The translations under genes were made by a program, and so were the position numbers. Below, piece after piece: positions 25,191 through 32,797 of a DNA stretch of 37,995 bases (position 1 is its first letter; every line of letters starts with the position of its first letter). The stretch is from Syntrophaceae bacterium UBA4778 (GTDB lineage: Bacteria > Desulfobacterota > Syntrophia > Syntrophales > UBA4778): assembly GCA_002403175.1 (NCBI GenBank), contig DHHG01000215.1, positions 1 to 37,995 of the forward strand. Direction: 5' to 3'. A model generated the notes under the pieces. That model was given only the letters and a program-made list of their open reading frames with translations, searched no databases and had not been told where the DNA came from.

Positions 25191-25253
25191 CATCACGGTC
25201 CGGAAACATTCATCTGGACGGCATTACGCTTAGGGTATGTTAAGCTAAGACGC

Positions 25254-25280
25254 AGTGACAAGTGACAGGTCACGGGTGAC
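25254..25280. repeat. degenerate GTGAC spacer repeat
   Basis: AGTGACA occurs twice in tandem, followed by GGTCACGGGTGAC, in the 116-base gap between adaptor and TolC-like genes. A related sequence (GACGAGTGACAGG...GTCACCCGTTACC) is in the gap at 21575-21616. Confidence 0.4.
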
Positions 25281-25306
25281 GTTCTCGTAAAAGAAAAGAG
25301 AAAATT

Positions 25307-26767
25307 TTGTTCAAGAAACAGGCATTATTCATCAAAAATTTATTTCGAATCCTTTTTGCGTGCAGTATAGCCAGTATAGCTTCCCAAGCGATTGCCTTTG
25401 ATATCGTTGTGCCTTTTGTAGATCCTCTTAGAACGACCCCCAAGGAAATCAAAACAGGTATCACCTTGCCCGGAGATAAGGCGCCGGTCGCCTGTCCTGC
25501 AAATGTGGATTTTTCAGCTCCCCTGTCATTAAGCAATGCTGTGGATTTGGCACTGTGCAACAATCCCCAGGTGAAGGCATCCTGGGCCAATATCAAAGTA
25601 CAGGCTGGCGTCTTGGGAGAGGCCAAAGCTGCTTATCTTCCCACCCTGTCGGGCACCGTTAACGCGCTGCACAGCAAGTCGGAATCCGCCGGTTACGATA
25701 ATACAACGGACGGTGTGACCGTCTTTGGCAACGCCAACTGGCGGCTCTTTGATTTCGGAGGGCGAAAGGCCAATCGGCAGTATGCCGAAAGCCTTTTGGA
25801 GGCAGCGCTTGCCGGGCATGGTGCGACCCTGCAAAAGACCCTGGCGGCGGTGATTCAGGCTTACTTCGACGCCCATACAGCCAAAGCTGCCTATGAGGCC
25901 AGAGGCCAGGCCGAAGCCATTGCCGGAGATACCCTTAAGGCTACCAGGCATCGTGAGGAAAGGGGGGCTGCAGCCAGGAGTGATACCCTGCAGGCTGCCA
26001 CGGCGCACGCGCGTGCCGTCCTGGACAAAAACCGGGCTCAGGGCAACTACGAAAAAGCCATCTCCGTCCTAATATATACAATGGGGATTCCGACGCAAAC
26101 GCCTATCACCCTGGCGGATGATTTATCTGCCTCGACCGGGGATTATGTCCGGGAGCTTAATCGCTGGCTTGCCGATGCCCAGAAAAAACATCCGGCGATT
26201 CTGGAGGCACGCGCCCAGCTGGAAGCAGCGGGAAAGAAGATCGCGGTTGCGCGCTCGGAAGGATTGCCAGCCCTTGATTTTACCACTAACTATTTTCGCA
26301 ACGGTTATCCCGGCCAGGCCATAGCTCCCAATCAACTGAATTCGTACACCGTTGGTTTGTCGTTATCGATACCCTTATTCAGTGGTTTTTCGAACACGTA
26401 CAAGATCCGTGGGGCCGAGGCATCGAAAGAGCAGCGCGCAGCCGAATTGCAGGATACAGAACACAATGTACTCATGGAAGTGGTCAAGGCCTATGCCGAT
26501 GCCGAATCTTCCCTGAAGAATCTGAGGGCATCGGACGACTTGATCGAAGCTGCGTGGGCTGCTTTGGAATCAACCCGGCGCAAATACGACAAGGGCGCAG
26601 CTGATATTCTGGAAATATTAAATGCCCAGTCAGCTATGGCTGATGCCAGCCAGGAGCGCATTCGATCTCTGGCCGAGTGGAACGAGTCAAGGTTGCGCTT
26701 GATGGCCGATTCGGGTCTATTGGGGAGGACACAAATACTCGATATAGAAACTCTCAATCGACCATAA
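25307..26767 (+). CDS. TolC-family outer-membrane efflux protein
   Basis: 486 aa from a TTG start; no ATG occurs before the signal peptide and only a weak AAAAGAG lies upstream. Signal peptide LFRILFACSIASIASQAIA, mature start about residue 27 (FDIVVPF). The two OEP repeats are visible: LSLSNAVDLALCNNPQVKASWANI with AYLPTLSG and WRLFDFGG, then LADAQKKHPAILEARAQLEA with GLPALDFTTNYFRNG, SLSIPLFSGF and KYDKGAADILEILNAQ. Such proteins form trimeric outer-membrane channels for type I secretion. It is the last gene before a terminator. Confidence 0.94.
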   Translation: MFKKQALFIKNLFRILFACSIASIASQAIAFDIVVPFVDPLRTTPKEIKTGITLPGDKAPVACPANVDFSAPLSLSNAVDLALCNNPQVKASWANIKVQAGVLGEAKAAYLPTLSGTVNALHSKSESAGYDNTTDGVTVFGNANWRLFDFGGRKANRQYAESLLEAALAGHGATLQKTLAAVIQAYFDAHTAKAAYEARGQAEAIAGDTLKATRHREERGAAARSDTLQAATAHARAVLDKNRAQGNYEKAISVLIYTMGIPTQTPITLADDLSASTGDYVRELNRWLADAQKKHPAILEARAQLEAAGKKIAVARSEGLPALDFTTNYFRNGYPGQAIAPNQLNSYTVGLSLSIPLFSGFSNTYKIRGAEASKEQRAAELQDTEHNVLMEVVKAYADAESSLKNLRASDDLIEAAWAALESTRRKYDKGAADILEILNAQSAMADASQERIRSLAEWNESRLRLMADSGLLGRTQILDIETLNRP

Positions 26768-26770
26768 AAA

Positions 26771-26802
26771 ACGGGGACTCAGACCTAAGTCTAACTCCCC
26801 GT
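26771..26802 (+). terminator. terminator of the RTX secretion operon
   Basis: ACGGGGA (26771-26777) pairs with TCCCCGT (26796-26802), with an inner AGAC/GTCT stem (26781-26784, 26789-26792). It begins four bases after the TolC-like stop. No long T-tract follows. The same hairpin form recurs at 27957-27991, so it is probably part of the duplicated end of the integrated element. Confidence 0.6.
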
Positions 26803-26830
26803 AATCACTGATTCCTATCAGATTGAATTT

Positions 26831-26852
26831 GGCGCCGAAGCCGGGATTTGAA
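26831..26852 (-). repeat. att-like duplicate of tRNA-Leu 3' end
   Basis: Bases 26834-26852 are identical to 28022-28040 (19 bases, the T-arm and acceptor 3' part), and the TGG corresponding to CCA is also kept with one mismatch at the discriminator base. Similarity extends leftwards through a shared hairpin to 26771 versus 27959. The rest of a tRNA is absent, so this is a recombination scar. Confidence 0.8.
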
Positions 26853-26929
26853 GCGCAAAAAGATGGTTTTTTAACAAACTCAGATATATCGGCTATTCCC
26901 TTTGATTTCATCTGATTAGATCGTATTCC

Positions 26930-26965
26930 GCATTTATTCAATATGTGCAATAAATGCACTTTTTT
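26930..26965 (+). terminator. AT-rich intrinsic terminator
   Basis: Perfect 9-bp inverted repeat GCATTTATT/AATAAATGC (26930-26938, 26949-26957) with a 10-base loop, followed by AC and six T residues. It would end plus-strand transcription from the secretion operon or from lost element genes. Confidence 0.5.
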
Positions 26966-27044
26966 CAACGAAAATGAAAAAAATTTACACCAATTTTACA
27001 CCCCCCAAGCGCTCAGCGATGGAAGGTGAACGGCACCAATCCAG

Positions 27045-27356
27045 TTAATCCGCACGGAGCGTCTTTATTCTTTCGAGATCCTTCCGGCTGTTTTCCTGTG
27101 CATGCCACAGATCATAGGCCCTCTGGGCATTAAGCCAGAACTCGGGCGTGTTGCCGAACAACCGCGACAAGCGAAGGGCCATGACAGGCGTAATGGAACG
27201 GCGTTCGCGCAGAAGTTCGTTGATTGTCTGGCGAGATACACCCAGTGCTGAAGCCAGACTCGCGGTCGTCAGCTTAAAATCAGGCATGAAATCCTCCCGG
27301 AGTATTTCACCGGGATGCGTGGGCGCTATTTTTCGCTCTTTAATTTCTAAACTCAT
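27045..27356 (-). CDS. higA: HigA-family antitoxin
   Basis: 103 aa. The N-terminal APTHPGEILREDFMPDF is the signature of HigA/VapI-type antitoxins, followed by a helix-turn-helix (TTASLASALGVSRQTINELL, about 31-50) and the family block ITPVMALRLSRLFGNTPEFW with LNAQRAYDLWHA. It neutralises the toxin by direct contact and represses the pair's promoter. The gene follows the toxin gene by nine bases in the toxin-first order typical of higBA. The full length and intact motifs suggest a functional antitoxin even though the surrounding element is decayed. Confidence 0.93.
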   Translation of the reverse strand: MSLEIKERKIAPTHPGEILREDFMPDFKLTTASLASALGVSRQTINELLRERRSITPVMALRLSRLFGNTPEFWLNAQRAYDLWHAQENSRKDLERIKTLRAD

Positions 27357-27365
27357 CTTTACACC

Positions 27366-27647
27366 TCAATGGTAATCAACAATCTCGACCTCGTAGGCAT
27401 CGCCATCCCGGAAACTGAAACAGATCCGCCATTGGTCATTGATTGAAATCGCATACTGGCCCTTTCGATCTCCCTTCAGGCTATGAAGACAGTTGCTCGG
27501 AGGAACTCTAAGATCATCGAGGCACGCGGCATAATCGATGTATTCGAGTCTCCTGAGTGCCCTTTTTAATAAGTCAGGCTGGAGTCGGTTAGACCTGCCC
27601 GTAATGTAGAAATCCCGGGTATGCTTGTCAGCGAATGTCTTAATCAC
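27366..27647 (-). CDS. higB: HigB/RelE-family mRNA interferase toxin
   Basis: 93 aa from a GTG start at 27647; the frame stays open further upstream but that part is antisense to the integrase remnant. Sequence: IKTFADKHTRDFYITGRSNR, a helical middle (PDLLKRALRRLEYIDYAACL), DDLRVPPSNCLHSLKGDRKG, then QYAISINDQWRICFSFRDGDAYEVEIVDYH, the beta-sheet with the HigB arginine (WRICF) and C-terminal VDYH typical of the family. It cleaves ribosome-bound mRNA when free of HigA. A palindrome ten bases upstream of the GTG is a candidate operator. Confidence 0.93.
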   Translation of the reverse strand: MIKTFADKHTRDFYITGRSNRLQPDLLKRALRRLEYIDYAACLDDLRVPPSNCLHSLKGDRKGQYAISINDQWRICFSFRDGDAYEVEIVDYH

Positions 27648-27656
27648 GGAATAAAT

Positions 27657-27673
27657 GTCACGTATCACGTGAC
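27657..27673 (-). promoter_or_regulatory. candidate HigA operator
   Basis: GTCACG-TATCA-CGTGAC, a 6-bp inverted repeat ten bases upstream of higB. A minus-strand TTGACA (27682-27677) partly precedes it, so the palindrome would lie in the promoter spacer. HigA-type proteins bind such palindromes; the assignment rests on position. Confidence 0.45.
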
Positions 27674-27689
27674 AGTTGTCAAGATCTTT

Positions 27690-28001
27690 CTTGATGGAGC
27701 CTTTTATCAGACCAGGCACACCTTTGCGACCCTGATACTCGATGCCGGAGAACATCCCGGCTGGGTGCAGACTATGATGGGGCATGAGACATTGCAGATG
27801 ATTTACGAGAAGTACTATTCGTACATCAAGAACTACGAGCGGGATGAGGGCAGCGCCTTTATGGAGAAGGTCTTCAATCCCTCAAAAGCGCCGCAAAATG
27901 GAGCACTTTCAAATCCATCAGCTCCGGAATTTACACCAGCATTTACACCAAATACGAATGGGGAGCCGGAACCTATTTCCAACTCCCCATTATCACAGTG
28001 A
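27690..28001 (+). pseudogene. tyrosine recombinase (phage-type integrase), C-terminal remnant
   Basis: About 100 codons ending at TGA 27999-28001. The catalytic part survives: FYQTRHTFATLILDAGE (Arg of the HxxR box is R in RHTF with H next to it), WVQTMMGHETLQM and the nucleophile region YEKYYSYIKNYERDEG. The N-terminal DNA-binding domain and first catalytic Arg are missing; the frame upstream of about 27690 becomes unrelated and is replaced by the higB promoter region. A short low-complexity tail (PEFTPAFTPNTNG) leads into the hairpin and the tRNA. This is the integrase of the element that used the tRNA gene. Confidence 0.85.
27957..27991 (+). terminator. hairpin at the integrase end
   Basis: AATGGGGAG/CTCCCCATT, 9 bp (27957-27965, 27983-27991), loop 17 bases, inside the last codons of the integrase remnant. 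It is the right-hand copy of the hairpin at 26771-26802, supporting a duplication longer than the tRNA piece alone. Confidence 0.5.
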
Positions 28002-28017
28002 TTCATCACATCATTTT

Positions 28018-28105
28018 TGGTGCCGAAGCCGGGATTTGAACCCGGACAGGAGTACTCCCACTAGACCCTGAACCTAGCGCGTCTACCAAGTTCCGCCACT
28101 TCGGC
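28018..28105 (-). tRNA. tRNA-Leu (anticodon CAG)
   Basis: Cloverleaf read on the minus strand: acceptor GCCGAAG/CTTCGGC (28099-28105, 28022-28028), discriminator A, encoded CCA (28018-28020), D-arm GGCGGAACTTGGTAGACGC, anticodon loop TTCAGGG giving CAG, a class II variable arm (GGGAGTACTCC) and T-arm CCGGGTTCAAATCCCGG. The long variable arm and GGTAGACGCGCTAG pattern are those of tRNA-Leu. It decodes CUG. Its 3' part served as the integration site of the neighbouring element and was restored on integration. Confidence 0.96.
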
Positions 28106-28117
28106 AATTGAATGCCT

Positions 28118-28147
28118 AATTTATTCCGACGCGTCCTTCCTTGTCAA
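28118..28147 (-). promoter_or_regulatory. promoter of tRNA-Leu
   Basis: On the minus strand, TTGACA (28147-28142), 18-base spacer and TAAATT (28123-28118). The predicted start lies about six bases before the mature tRNA 5' end at 28105. Confidence 0.6.
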
Positions 28148-28156
28148 GAAAAAATC

Positions 28157-28185
28157 TTGAAAATAAATTTCATGATAGATATGTT
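28157..28185 (+). promoter_or_regulatory. promoter candidate for ribF
   Basis: TTGAAA (28157-28162), 17-base spacer, TATGTT (28180-28185). It is back-to-back with the tRNA promoter and 44 bases before the ribF start. Confidence 0.45.
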
Positions 28186-28229
28186 AACGCAAATTTTGAG
28201 AATCAATAAATTTTCCCGAGCGGTTTAAT

Positions 28230-29174
28230 ATGAAAGTAATAAGAGATTTGCAGGATATAACGCCGGATCTGCACGGATGTATTATGACGATCGGCAATTT
28301 CGATGGAGTGCATCTCGCTCATCAAAAAATCATTCGCAAAGTAGTTGCGGAAGCGCATGAAATCGGTCAAAAAGCAGTGGTAATGACCTTCGAGCCTCAT
28401 CCGCAAAAAGTCTTGCGACCGGACCAAAGCCCTTTTTATCTGATTACTACTCTGGAAGAAAAGATGGCAGTACTTGAATCTCTGGGCGTTGATGCTGCGG
28501 TCGTTATCGGATTTTCCAGGGATTTCGCCAAAACGACTGCTGCGGAATTTATCGATAATGTCATTTGCGGTAAACTCCACCCAAAAAAGATCCTGATTGG
28601 GCATGATTACACATTCGGCCGCGGCAAGGAAGGGAAACCGGAGTATCTCCGGCTCATGGGAGAAAAATGCGGTTTTAGCGTAGAGGTCATTCAAGCCGTT
28701 ATGATGAATGAGGGAATCGTTAGCAGCACTCGGATTCGAAATGCCATTCTGAACGGAAGCATGGAGGAAGCAGCCAACCTTCTCGGCAGGCCGTACGTAT
28801 TATCCGGTCAGGTCATCAAGGGTTTTCAACGAGGAGGTGAACTTGGGTTTCCGACAGCAAATATTAAGCCCGATAAGGAACTGATGCCGCCGGAGGGCGT
28901 TTATGCTGTTTTTGTAGAAATAAACAATAAGAGGCATCAGGCCGTGGCCAATATCGGTTTCAATCCGACTTTTGCAAACGAGAACCTGAGTCTCGAAATC
29001 CATATTATCGATTTTTGTGACGATCTTTACGAAAATTATTTAAGAACGTTCTTTATTCAAAAGTTACGTGATGAAGAAAAATTCGAAAATCCGGATAGGT
29101 TGGTCGATCAGATCAAAAAGGATATCGAACGCGCCAGAGGAATTCTATCCCAATATCCAACAAATCAATTTTAA
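28230..29174 (+). CDS. ribF: bifunctional riboflavin kinase/FMN adenylyltransferase
   Basis: 314 aa, the usual size. The N-terminal FMN adenylyltransferase has TIGNFDGVHLAHQ, VVMTFEPHPQKVL, IGHDYTFGRGKEG and VSSTRIR, the nucleotidyltransferase motifs. The C-terminal riboflavin kinase (about 185-310) has GQVIKGFQRGGELGFPTANI, where PTAN binds Mg-ATP, GVYAVFVE and NIGFNPTF. It turns riboflavin into FMN and FMN into FAD in the cytoplasm. It converges with the FlgT_N-like gene and has its own promoter candidate. The ribosome-binding site is poor. Confidence 0.96.
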   Translation: MKVIRDLQDITPDLHGCIMTIGNFDGVHLAHQKIIRKVVAEAHEIGQKAVVMTFEPHPQKVLRPDQSPFYLITTLEEKMAVLESLGVDAAVVIGFSRDFAKTTAAEFIDNVICGKLHPKKILIGHDYTFGRGKEGKPEYLRLMGEKCGFSVEVIQAVMMNEGIVSSTRIRNAILNGSMEEAANLLGRPYVLSGQVIKGFQRGGELGFPTANIKPDKELMPPEGVYAVFVEINNKRHQAVANIGFNPTFANENLSLEIHIIDFCDDLYENYLRTFFIQKLRDEEKFENPDRLVDQIKKDIERARGILSQYPTNQF

Positions 29175-29187
29175 TACTGATCCCGTC

Positions 29188-29265
29188 GCTTCTCTTAATG
29201 GGTCGGTTACGACCAGTTCGAAATTGCTGCGGGTAGGCGCGCATGCCCGCATGTCAATGAGAAGC
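29188..29265 (+). ncRNA. possible three-way-junction RNA structure
   Basis: In the gap between ribF and the convergent gene: P1 GCTTCTC/GAGAAGC (29188-29194, 29259-29265), P2 GGTCG/CGACC with a GTTA loop (29201-29214) and P3 TGCGGG/CCCGCA (29228-29251). All three helices can form together. It may act as a bidirectional transcription end without T-tract or as a small RNA. No family recognised. Confidence 0.3.
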
Positions 29266-29310
29266 AAGGGTTGTATTTATCTGATCAGCGTAGTTGCTGC
29301 ATCCCGGAAG

Positions 29311-30441
29311 CTATTTCTGAAATTCCAAATCAATCGTATAGGATGAAAAATTTACAATCCTGAAGTTCCCCTTTTGTTTTATGCTGTTGGCCAGATAAAG
29401 CGAGTTCTCCGGATAACTAACGATGAACTGGTTTACCGATTTCTCTTCAACAGCTGTAACCCAGGCGATATTCTGAAGAAGCCCTTTGATCTCCGTAGTA
29501 GCATCGAAGTCGCCGTTTTTGATATTGATCGTGATCTTTTTGACATTGCCCTGAATATAACCGGCGATTTTGTCGAGAATGGTAGGGGTGATTTTTTCAA
29601 CCAGATCTTTCATGCCTTCGGCTGCCGCATCTTCAACGCTGTTTGCAAGACCCTTGCCTTGTGCTGCCTCAGACCAGAGGATCTCCATATTTCCTGTTTT
29701 GCTGTTTCTGGCTACAATGCGATAATTCAGTCTTACCGTTACGTTATTGAAAGGCATGCTGAGGCCGTATCCGATATCCGCTCCCTTTTTTGTAGAAATG
29801 TTGTATTCGACCTTTCCGATGATCAGGACATTGGAGAGAAATTTGTAAAAAAGATTTCTAAGCTTGAATGTGTTTCCGGTCTTTGCCGCGTTCTCTATTT
29901 CAGTGGCATCCGCCGCCTGCGTCGGTGCAATATCTACAACTGTGTAATCCTGGCTTTTCAATTTTCCGATCAGGTTTTCGGAAAGAATATTGGATTCTTC
30001 ATATTCATTGCTCTTCGGTCTTTTAGCTGGGATGAATACTGCAACAGAATTATTGAGGGCAAGATTGGATACGGCTTCCCTGGCCTTGGCCGGTTCAACA
30101 CAGGCCTTTATTTTTACAGTCACTACGTCATCTTTTGTTTCCTGTCCGAGTACATCGTAGTTTTTTATAATCCCGCGTGCTTCGGATTTAACGGCTTCGT
30201 CGAAGAGGGTCATATTCTGGACGACGCTCTGGGCTTTCACTTCAACCCCAATCACCTTTTCAATTGCCGCCCATTTTGCACGGGCGACGGCTTCCATTTT
30301 AGCGGAAGGAGAGTCACCATTCACGATTGCGGCCTCTCCGCTCGATTCTACACACTTGACCTGTGCGGAAGCATCGGAAAAAGAAATCAGAAAAAAAAGA
30401 CAACCCCAGATAAAAAAGAAGGTCCTCAGGTGCAGCATCAT
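29311..30441 (-). CDS. exported FlgT_N-like protein
   Basis: 376 aa; AGGTGA precedes two adjacent ATG codons (30441, 30438). Signal peptide (RTFFFIWGCLFFLISFSDASAQ). The mature N-terminus VKCVESSGEAAIVNGDSPSA followed by KMEAVARAKWAAIEKVIGVEV and LFDEAVKSEARGIIKNYDVL is the FlgT N-terminal/LPP20-like pattern. Middle and C-terminal parts (VAVFIPAKRP, VLIIGKVEYN, LNYRIVARNSKTGNMEILWSE, IKGLLQNIAWVTAV) give two further alpha-beta modules as in FlgT-type periplasmic proteins. In Vibrio FlgT builds the H-ring; here there are no flagellar neighbours, so the role is probably general envelope assembly or a flagellar part encoded apart. Confidence 0.75.
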   Translation of the reverse strand: MMLHLRTFFFIWGCLFFLISFSDASAQVKCVESSGEAAIVNGDSPSAKMEAVARAKWAAIEKVIGVEVKAQSVVQNMTLFDEAVKSEARGIIKNYDVLGQETKDDVVTVKIKACVEPAKAREAVSNLALNNSVAVFIPAKRPKSNEYEESNILSENLIGKLKSQDYTVVDIAPTQAADATEIENAAKTGNTFKLRNLFYKFLSNVLIIGKVEYNISTKKGADIGYGLSMPFNNVTVRLNYRIVARNSKTGNMEILWSEAAQGKGLANSVEDAAAEGMKDLVEKITPTILDKIAGYIQGNVKKITINIKNGDFDATTEIKGLLQNIAWVTAVEEKSVNQFIVSYPENSLYLANSIKQKGNFRIVNFSSYTIDLEFQK

Positions 30442-30586
30442 TCACCTCATCTGAATATTTTTAAATTCGATAGCCGATTGCATTCGAATTTGCAATGTTA
30501 AACTGATTCGATTTCATATAAGATAATTCCTTCTTCAGCTTGATATCCGGTACGGTGCTGATAAAAATCAGAATTTTGAGGTTAAG

Positions 30587-31282
30587 GTGAAAATCAAAAG
30601 TTTACATGATTGGAATGTAACCTATGCCGAAGCGATTCGTATTCAGGAGAGGCTGAAAGATAAGGTAATTTTGGAAGATGCACCAGGGATCGACAACATC
30701 TCAATCCTGGGTGGTGCGGATATTTCCTATAACAGAGGCGATGACCTTTTCTTTGCCGGTATCGTTCTCCTTCGATTCCCTGAGATGGAAGTCATAGAAG
30801 AAGCTGAATTTTCGGGGAAGGTCCTTTTCCCCTACATACCCGGGCTGCTGAGTTTCCGCGAGGGACCGGTACTGCTTGAGGCTTTCAAGAAACTCCGGAA
30901 TTGTCCGGATGTTGTCCTCTTTGATGGGCAGGGCATTGCGCATCCGAGAGGGTTGGGTTTGGCGTCACATATGGGCCTTTTTTTGGATATTCCTACCATC
31001 GGTTCCGCAAAAACCAGGCTTTTTGGGAAGCATGAGGACGTGGGAAAAGAGCCGGGAGATTTTTCTTATCTGTTTGGCCAAGATACGATCATTGGGGCTG
31101 CCCTCCGGACTAAAAAAAATGTCAAACCAATTTATGTGTCTCCGGGACATCGTATCGGTTTGGCGAGCTCTATTAGAATCGTTCTTTCAAGCTGCCGGAG
31201 TTACAGAATTCCGGAGCCGATCCGCAGGGCGCATTTACTGGTTAATCGGATGAGACAAGATTCGGCAGGACTTGAGGGATAA
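30587..31282 (+). CDS. nfi: endonuclease V
   Basis: 231 aa from a GTG start with GAGG five bases upstream. Motifs of the Nfi family are present in order: GGADISYNRGDDLFFAGIV (catalytic Asp), FPYIPGLLSFREGP (the PYIPGLL wedge that reads the damaged base), DVVLFDGQGIAHPRGLGLAS (second Asp and His), IPTIGSAKTRL and YVSPGHRIGLAS. It cuts the second phosphodiester 3' of deoxyinosine. Length is normal and no key residue is missing. It is divergent from the FlgT_N-like gene. Confidence 0.95.
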   Translation: MKIKSLHDWNVTYAEAIRIQERLKDKVILEDAPGIDNISILGGADISYNRGDDLFFAGIVLLRFPEMEVIEEAEFSGKVLFPYIPGLLSFREGPVLLEAFKKLRNCPDVVLFDGQGIAHPRGLGLASHMGLFLDIPTIGSAKTRLFGKHEDVGKEPGDFSYLFGQDTIIGAALRTKKNVKPIYVSPGHRIGLASSIRIVLSSCRSYRIPEPIRRAHLLVNRMRQDSAGLEG

Positions 31283-31337
31283 GAAACTGTTCTGCAAAAA
31301 AAATCGATTTAAGCTGAGGACGTGTTCCGTAAGCACA

Positions 31338-32030
31338 CTAATTTTTGCTGAAATAAATATTCCCGATAAAGCCCTCCGCCTGCGTGCCTGTGTGCTGTGA
31401 ATTTATGAAAATCTCCATTCCTACAGTCGGTCCGGTCGGTTCGCCACCATTGATATCAGGAAAGAGTTTTTTGTAATCCGCATAGATATTTCTCTTCTCT
31501 GTATGCCACTGGTTCAATTTATCCACCTTATTCTTTACAACATAGTATCTCAGCTTGCCGGCGCATATCTGTGGACTTCTTCCGGTACTATTTTTCGGGG
31601 CCTCGTTATCCCAGATATAACCGATAACGGGTGAATGGAACTTCTCCGGCAATCCCGTCGCAGGGAATGCAACATAGATCTGGAGTACCTGATCGTCTGT
31701 TGCACGTTTTCGGATATCTCCTCCGTAGGGTAGTTTAGTGGCGGCCCATTCCCAATTCAAATAAGGATACTCCCGGATATCCACTTTGAATCCTTTTTTG
31801 ATTCCAAAGGAGGATTTATTGCTGATCAGGTGTAAATAGTTAGAATCGCCTATTTTAACGAGCGTTATGATAGGTTTTCCTTTTTTGATATCCAGTTCCC
31901 ATCCCGCAGGAACGCCCTTCGCAGATAACGGCGAGAAATTGGGAACAGGAATTGTGTCTGACAAAGCGGAAGGACTACCAATACAAGTAAAAAAAATAAT
32001 CAAAGAAAAGAATAAAGTTTTAAATGACAT
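31338..32030 (-). CDS. exported DUF3047 protein
   Basis: 230 aa from the ATG at 32030 (a TTG at 32045 would add five residues). Signal peptide KTLFFSLIIFFTCIGSPSALS. The DUF3047 pattern is seen: GWELDIKKGKPIITLV, the Trp-rich YPYLNWEWAATKLP, RATDDQVLQIYVAFP, IGYIWDNEAPKNS and the C-terminal GPTVGMEIFINSQHTGTQAEGFIGNIYF. It folds as a beta-sandwich that resembles carbohydrate-binding modules; the function is unknown. It is probably periplasmic. The 55 bases to endonuclease V and 191 to pyrE contain no clear terminator. Confidence 0.85.
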   Translation of the reverse strand: MSFKTLFFSLIIFFTCIGSPSALSDTIPVPNFSPLSAKGVPAGWELDIKKGKPIITLVKIGDSNYLHLISNKSSFGIKKGFKVDIREYPYLNWEWAATKLPYGGDIRKRATDDQVLQIYVAFPATGLPEKFHSPVIGYIWDNEAPKNSTGRSPQICAGKLRYYVVKNKVDKLNQWHTEKRNIYADYKKLFPDINGGEPTGPTVGMEIFINSQHTGTQAEGFIGNIYFSKN

Positions 32031-32221
32031 AAAGCAACTCTGCAACAGACCATCTGACCGGCAGCAAAAAATAAATTGCGGTTTGGTTCCATCCCGGAGG
32101 ATTTTTCAAAACCAGCACATTCTTGCGATTTGAACAGCTTCAAAATTCTGTTCCCGGCGGGTCTGTAATGTTATTTGAAATTTAAAAAAGAATAATGCAA
32201 TCACCAATCAAATATTTCTCA

Positions 32222-32797
32222 TCAGGACCGGGTCTGATAAATATCCATTATTTGGGTTCTCGTGAGGATGGGGTCGATTCGATCGACGTACTTTTTGATG
32301 TTTTCTGTTCCGCCTTCTTCGCGGTCGACGAGAACAATAACGCGCTCAATCGTAAAACCAGCTTCTCTAACTGCTTCGATTGCTGTAATCGTCGAAGCTC
32401 CTGTGGTTACAACATCATCGAGGACGGCCAGGATTTCACCAGGCCGGAGATTCCCTTCGATCTTTTTTCTGGTTCCGTGTTCTTTGGAATCTTTTCTGAC
32501 AATAAAAGATTTTATAGGCCTGCCATTTTGAAATGAGATCAGCGAAACGGCATTGGCGATCGGATCCGCTCCAAGGCTCAGCCCTCCCGCAGCTGTAACT
32601 TCAGAGTTTTTCAAGAGATCAAAAACAAGATTTCCGATCAGATTCATTCCCTCGGGATCGAGCGTGGTCGGTTTGCAATCGAAGTAGAAATGGCTTTTTT
32701 TCCCGGATGACAACGTAAAAGGTTCATCTTTGCTGTATTTAAAAGATCTTTCGATAATAATCTCTGCTAATCTATTTTTCATTTCTGATATATTCAT
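32222..32797 (-). CDS. pyrE: orotate phosphoribosyltransferase
   Basis: 191 aa; ATG at 32797 with GAGG upstream. The PRPP-binding loop ILAVLDDVVTTGAST (about residue 118) and KKSHFYFDCKPTTLDPEG, the flexible loop FIVRKDSKEHGTRKKIEG with catalytic Lys residues, and VLVDREEGGTENI identify PyrE. It makes OMP from orotate and PRPP in pyrimidine synthesis. Length agrees with the bacterial enzyme. No other pyr gene is nearby. Confidence 0.96.
   Translation of the reverse strand: MNISEMKNRLAEIIIERSFKYSKDEPFTLSSGKKSHFYFDCKPTTLDPEGMNLIGNLVFDLLKNSEVTAAGGLSLGADPIANAVSLISFQNGRPIKSFIVRKDSKEHGTRKKIEGNLRPGEILAVLDDVVTTGASTITAIEAVREAGFTIERVIVLVDREEGGTENIKKYVDRIDPILTRTQIMDIYQTRS

Larger units (their letters stand above)
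26831..28017. mobile_element. remnant of a tRNA-Leu-integrated element
   Basis: About 1.19 kb bounded by the tRNA-Leu 3' end and a second partial copy of it. Contents: higBA on the minus strand and the C-terminal piece of a tyrosine recombinase reading towards the tRNA. The usual layout of a prophage or ICE next to its tRNA target is kept, but almost all cargo is gone. Confidence 0.75.

Noticed and set aside
26831..26852. Second tRNA gene
   Set aside because: Only the 3' 22 bases are present; the other arms are missing, so it is an att scar.
27648..27785. Longer N-terminus for the HigB toxin
   Set aside because: That stretch is antisense to the integrase remnant; the GTG at 27647 gives the family length.
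29374..30501. Long plus-strand open frame of 375 codons
   Set aside because: It is antisense to the FlgT_N-like gene, which has a signal peptide, ribosome-binding site and recognisable motif.
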